7,383 nucleotides of DNA from Hyphomicrobiales bacterium (lineage in GTDB: Bacteria; Pseudomonadota; Alphaproteobacteria; Rhizobiales; JAKIUO01). Positions 5,511 through 7,383 of this stretch are shown in pieces; positions within the stretch are counted from its first letter, which is position 1, and every line of letters starts with the position of its first letter. Under the pieces are notes generated by a model. The model ran no database searches, was not told the DNA's origin, and saw only the letters and a list, made by a program, of their open reading frames with translations. The stretch is from NCBI GenBank assembly GCA_027069645.1, contig JALXEI010000085.1, forward strand, positions 1-7,383. The letters are read 5' to 3'. Both the position numbers and the translations under genes were made by a program.

Positions 5511-6686
5511 ATGACAATCCTCATAAGCGGCGGCGGCATCGGTGGCCTTTGTACGGCCATTGCCCTCGCCCGGCATGGCCTGAAAACACATCTGTTTGAA
5601 AAAGCCCCGGAATTCAGTGAAGTGGGCGCCGGTATCCAGATTGGCCCCAACGGCATGCGCATTCTGGAAAAATGGGGCCTTTCCGACCTGCTCGAAAACC
5701 GGGGGGCCTGCCCGGACTCGATTCGCATAAGCGATGGTCTGTCAGGCCAAAAACTCAATGAAGTGCCGCTTGGTGACCATGCCCGGACGCGTTATGGCGC
5801 ACCCTACAAGGTTTTTCACCGCGCCGAACTGCAAATGGCTCTGCTGGAAAAGGCCCGCAGCCTCACCGATATTTCCATCACCACAGATTTCGAGGTGACG
5901 GATTTTGTCGAAAAGGATGATGGCATTCAGGTGCACTCTGCCCGTGGTGAAGAGCAAACAGGTGATCTGCTGATTGCGGCCGACGGCCTGTGGTCGACCG
6001 TTCGCAGCCACTTTTTTCCGGACCTCAAACCGCAATTTTACGGCAAATCGGCCTGGCGGGCGATTGTCCCGACAAGCGAGGCCCCGTCCCCCTTCAATCG
6101 CCAACAAACCGGTCTGTGGATGGCGCCTGATGCCCATCTGGTTCATTACCCGGTCATGGGCGGCAAGGCCGTCAATGTCGTTGCTGTCATCAGCGAACAG
6201 TTCAACCGTCCGGGCTGGACAAACGAAGGCCGACCGGACCAGCTTCTGGCCCATTATAAAGACTGGCACGAAACACCGCGAAATTTTCTCAACGGGGTTT
6301 CCGGCTGGCAAAAATGGGCCCTTTACAGCATCGGACAATTGCCGGGATGGAGCAAGGGGCGGGTAACGCTGCTTGGTGATGCCGCACATCCGCCGATTCC
6401 CTTTCTGGCCCAGGGCGGTGTCATGGCCATTGAGGATGCCTGGCCGCTGGCTGAATTGCTGGGGCTGTATGGCCCGGATTACCGGCGTGTCTTTCGTCAG
6501 TATGAAGACCTGCGCCGCGACCGCGCGGCCGAAGTCATGAAGACTGCTGACAGGCTGGGGAAAATCTATCATATGAAGGGGCTGATGCGACGGGCCCGAA
6601 ATGGTGTATTGCGCAGAAAGAACCCCGAAAAACTGCTGGCCGACTATGACTGGCTTTACGGTTTCACATTCGAGACCAGTTCCTGA
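5511..6686 (+). CDS. FAD-dependent monooxygenase (salicylate hydroxylase-like)
   Basis: This is a class A flavoprotein monooxygenase of 391 aa. Enzymes of this group use NAD(P)H and O2 to hydroxylate aromatic or related substrates through a flavin C4a-hydroperoxide. The three hallmark motifs are present: the Rossmann GGGIGG (7-12) with LFEK (28-31, Glu30 expected at the FAD ribose); the DG motif LIAADGLWSTVR (154-165); and the GD motif VTLLGDAAHPPIPFLAQGG (285-303). The latter two have the form seen in salicylate 1-hydroxylase, 6-hydroxynicotinate 3-monooxygenase and 3-hydroxybenzoate 6-hydroxylase. No transmembrane segment or signal peptide is seen. The ATG at 5511 has only a weak GGGTGA upstream, but translation from it gives the full N-terminal Rossmann strand. 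The substrate is not predictable, and no ring-cleavage gene is nearby. A ubiquinone hydroxylase of the UbiH/UbiL type is a less likely alternative given the DG-motif wording. Its 3' end overlaps the convergent lipoprotein gene by 31 bp. Confidence 0.9.
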   Translation: MTILISGGGIGGLCTAIALARHGLKTHLFEKAPEFSEVGAGIQIGPNGMRILEKWGLSDLLENRGACPDSIRISDGLSGQKLNEVPLGDHARTRYGAPYKVFHRAELQMALLEKARSLTDISITTDFEVTDFVEKDDGIQVHSARGEEQTGDLLIAADGLWSTVRSHFFPDLKPQFYGKSAWRAIVPTSEAPSPFNRQQTGLWMAPDAHLVHYPVMGGKAVNVVAVISEQFNRPGWTNEGRPDQLLAHYKDWHETPRNFLNGVSGWQKWALYSIGQLPGWSKGRVTLLGDAAHPPIPFLAQGGVMAIEDAWPLAELLGLYGPDYRRVFRQYEDLRRDRAAEVMKTADRLGKIYHMKGLMRRARNGVLRRKNPEKLLADYDWLYGFTFETSS

Positions 6687-7324
6687 GGCAGGAGATCAAC
6701 GCCCTCGATCACCACTTCCCCCTCGACCTCGATATCGGCGGGCATGGGGGTCAGCGTCACGGCATTGCCAGGATATCCCCTTGCCCCGAAACGCAGGCGC
6801 ACATGCTGGTTGCGTGATGCCAGACCTGTTTTGACCACCAGATCGCTCCAGCCATTGTGACGTTCTCTTGCCACCGTGACCGGGCTCCAGACACGCCGGA
6901 TCGTGGCAACCGGACGATAACCGGTCCGACTCATGGAAAATATGGCGAGGGTACAGCCGGTCCTCGCGCACCAGTCATCGCCTTCAAGCAGCACGAGGGC
7001 TTCCGGCTGCCCGTCACTGTTCAGATCAACGCCCACCGAACGATAGGGACTGGCTTTTTGTTTTTTGTTGAGGCGATAGCGCTCGATGGCCTTGGCCAGC
7101 AATTTCTCGTTTACAGGCTGCCTTATGCTGGCCAGTGCAGCCCTGTCATCCCCCGACTCGCTGCCGACCGGTTTCAGCAACTGAACGGGACGTTCACCAC
7201 CGGCGGGTGCGCCAGCTTGCAGCAAACCGGCATTGTTGTTGCCCTGACAACCGCCAAGAAACAACAGGCCGACAAGTGCGGCAAGGCGGAAAATTCCGCT
7301 CCCTGTTATTCGCAATAGGCGCAC
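6656..7324 (-). CDS. putative lipoprotein with DxNxDG motif
   Basis: I do not recognise a named gene. The product has a lipoprotein signal: a basic start (RLLRITGSGIFR), hydrophobic LAALVGLLFL and lipobox LGGC, with lipidated Cys26 when started at the GTG read from 7324. That GTG is preferred because AAAGGG (7336-7331) lies 6 nt upstream and it gives a normal-length signal; the product is 222 aa. A TTG at 7357 would extend it by 11 residues. After a Gly/Ala/Pro-rich linker, residues ~99-113 read VDLNSDGQPEALVLL, a DxNxDGxxE loop like those in EF-hand or FG-GAP-type calcium sites. WCARTGCTLAIF follows with Cys119 and Cys124, which could form a disulfide in the periplasm. The rest is predicted beta-rich (LRFGARGY, DIEVEGEVVIEGVDLL). 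Envelope location is well supported; function is unknown. The gene ends within the monooxygenase 3' end (31-bp antisense overlap). Confidence 0.78.
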   Translation of the reverse strand: MRLLRITGSGIFRLAALVGLLFLGGCQGNNNAGLLQAGAPAGGERPVQLLKPVGSESGDDRAALASIRQPVNEKLLAKAIERYRLNKKQKASPYRSVGVDLNSDGQPEALVLLEGDDWCARTGCTLAIFSMSRTGYRPVATIRRVWSPVTVARERHNGWSDLVVKTGLASRNQHVRLRFGARGYPGNAVTLTPMPADIEVEGEVVIEGVDLLPQELVSNVKP

Positions 7325-7383
7325 AACCCGCCCTTTCTCTCTGACAACCTTCCCCAATCTCCGACTTTACCCCCCTATAGTGG

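Noticed and set aside
5742..6572. 276-codon open frame on the minus strand
   Set aside because: It is antisense to the FAD monooxygenase, which is clearly the real gene; the long opening is a by-product of codon bias.
6857..7318. 153-codon plus-strand open frame
   Set aside because: It is antisense to the lipoprotein gene, which has a convincing lipobox and ribosome binding site.

Overview
The window looks like chromosomal DNA of an alphaproteobacterium. The evidence is a mid-50s GC content by eye, an NAD kinase carrying the alphaproteobacterial signatures (ALGGDGLMLQTLH, PAGSTAYNLSAHGPILP, ALTPISPFRPRRWRGALLPN), a zf-CHCC protein related to mitochondrial NDUFS6, and a secreted caspase-like protein with a YARHG-type C-terminus. 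The genus cannot be fixed from the sequence alone.

Left part (1-2909, plus strand): a GC-rich hairpin repeat opens the window. It is followed by a TAXI-type TRAP transporter solute-binding protein, a good Rho-independent terminator, and then an exported caspase-family (C14) protein with a linker, a Cys-rich YARHG-like module and an Arg/Lys-rich tail. The terminator between these two genes argues against a shared operon.

Middle part (2923-5010): cutA (minus) and nadK (plus) are transcribed divergently from a ~120 bp AT-rich gap holding two short perfect palindromes. nadK converges on an alpha/beta-hydrolase gene (minus).

Right part (5011-7383): the hydrolase gene is divergent from a plus-strand pair, a small zf-CHCC zinc protein and a class A FAD-dependent monooxygenase (salicylate hydroxylase-like). 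The monooxygenase gene overlaps at its 3' end a convergent gene for a lipoprotein with a DxNxDG calcium-site-like motif.

The eight genes are mostly housekeeping or common accessory types, tightly packed and strand-alternating (+ + - + - + + -). No mobile element, CRISPR array, tRNA or rRNA gene was seen, and no gene-free stretch exceeds 300 bases. No clearly new system is visible. The items most worth a second look are the domain make-up of the exported caspase, the cutA/nadK intergenic palindromes, and the hydrolase/zf-CHCC/monooxygenase cluster.
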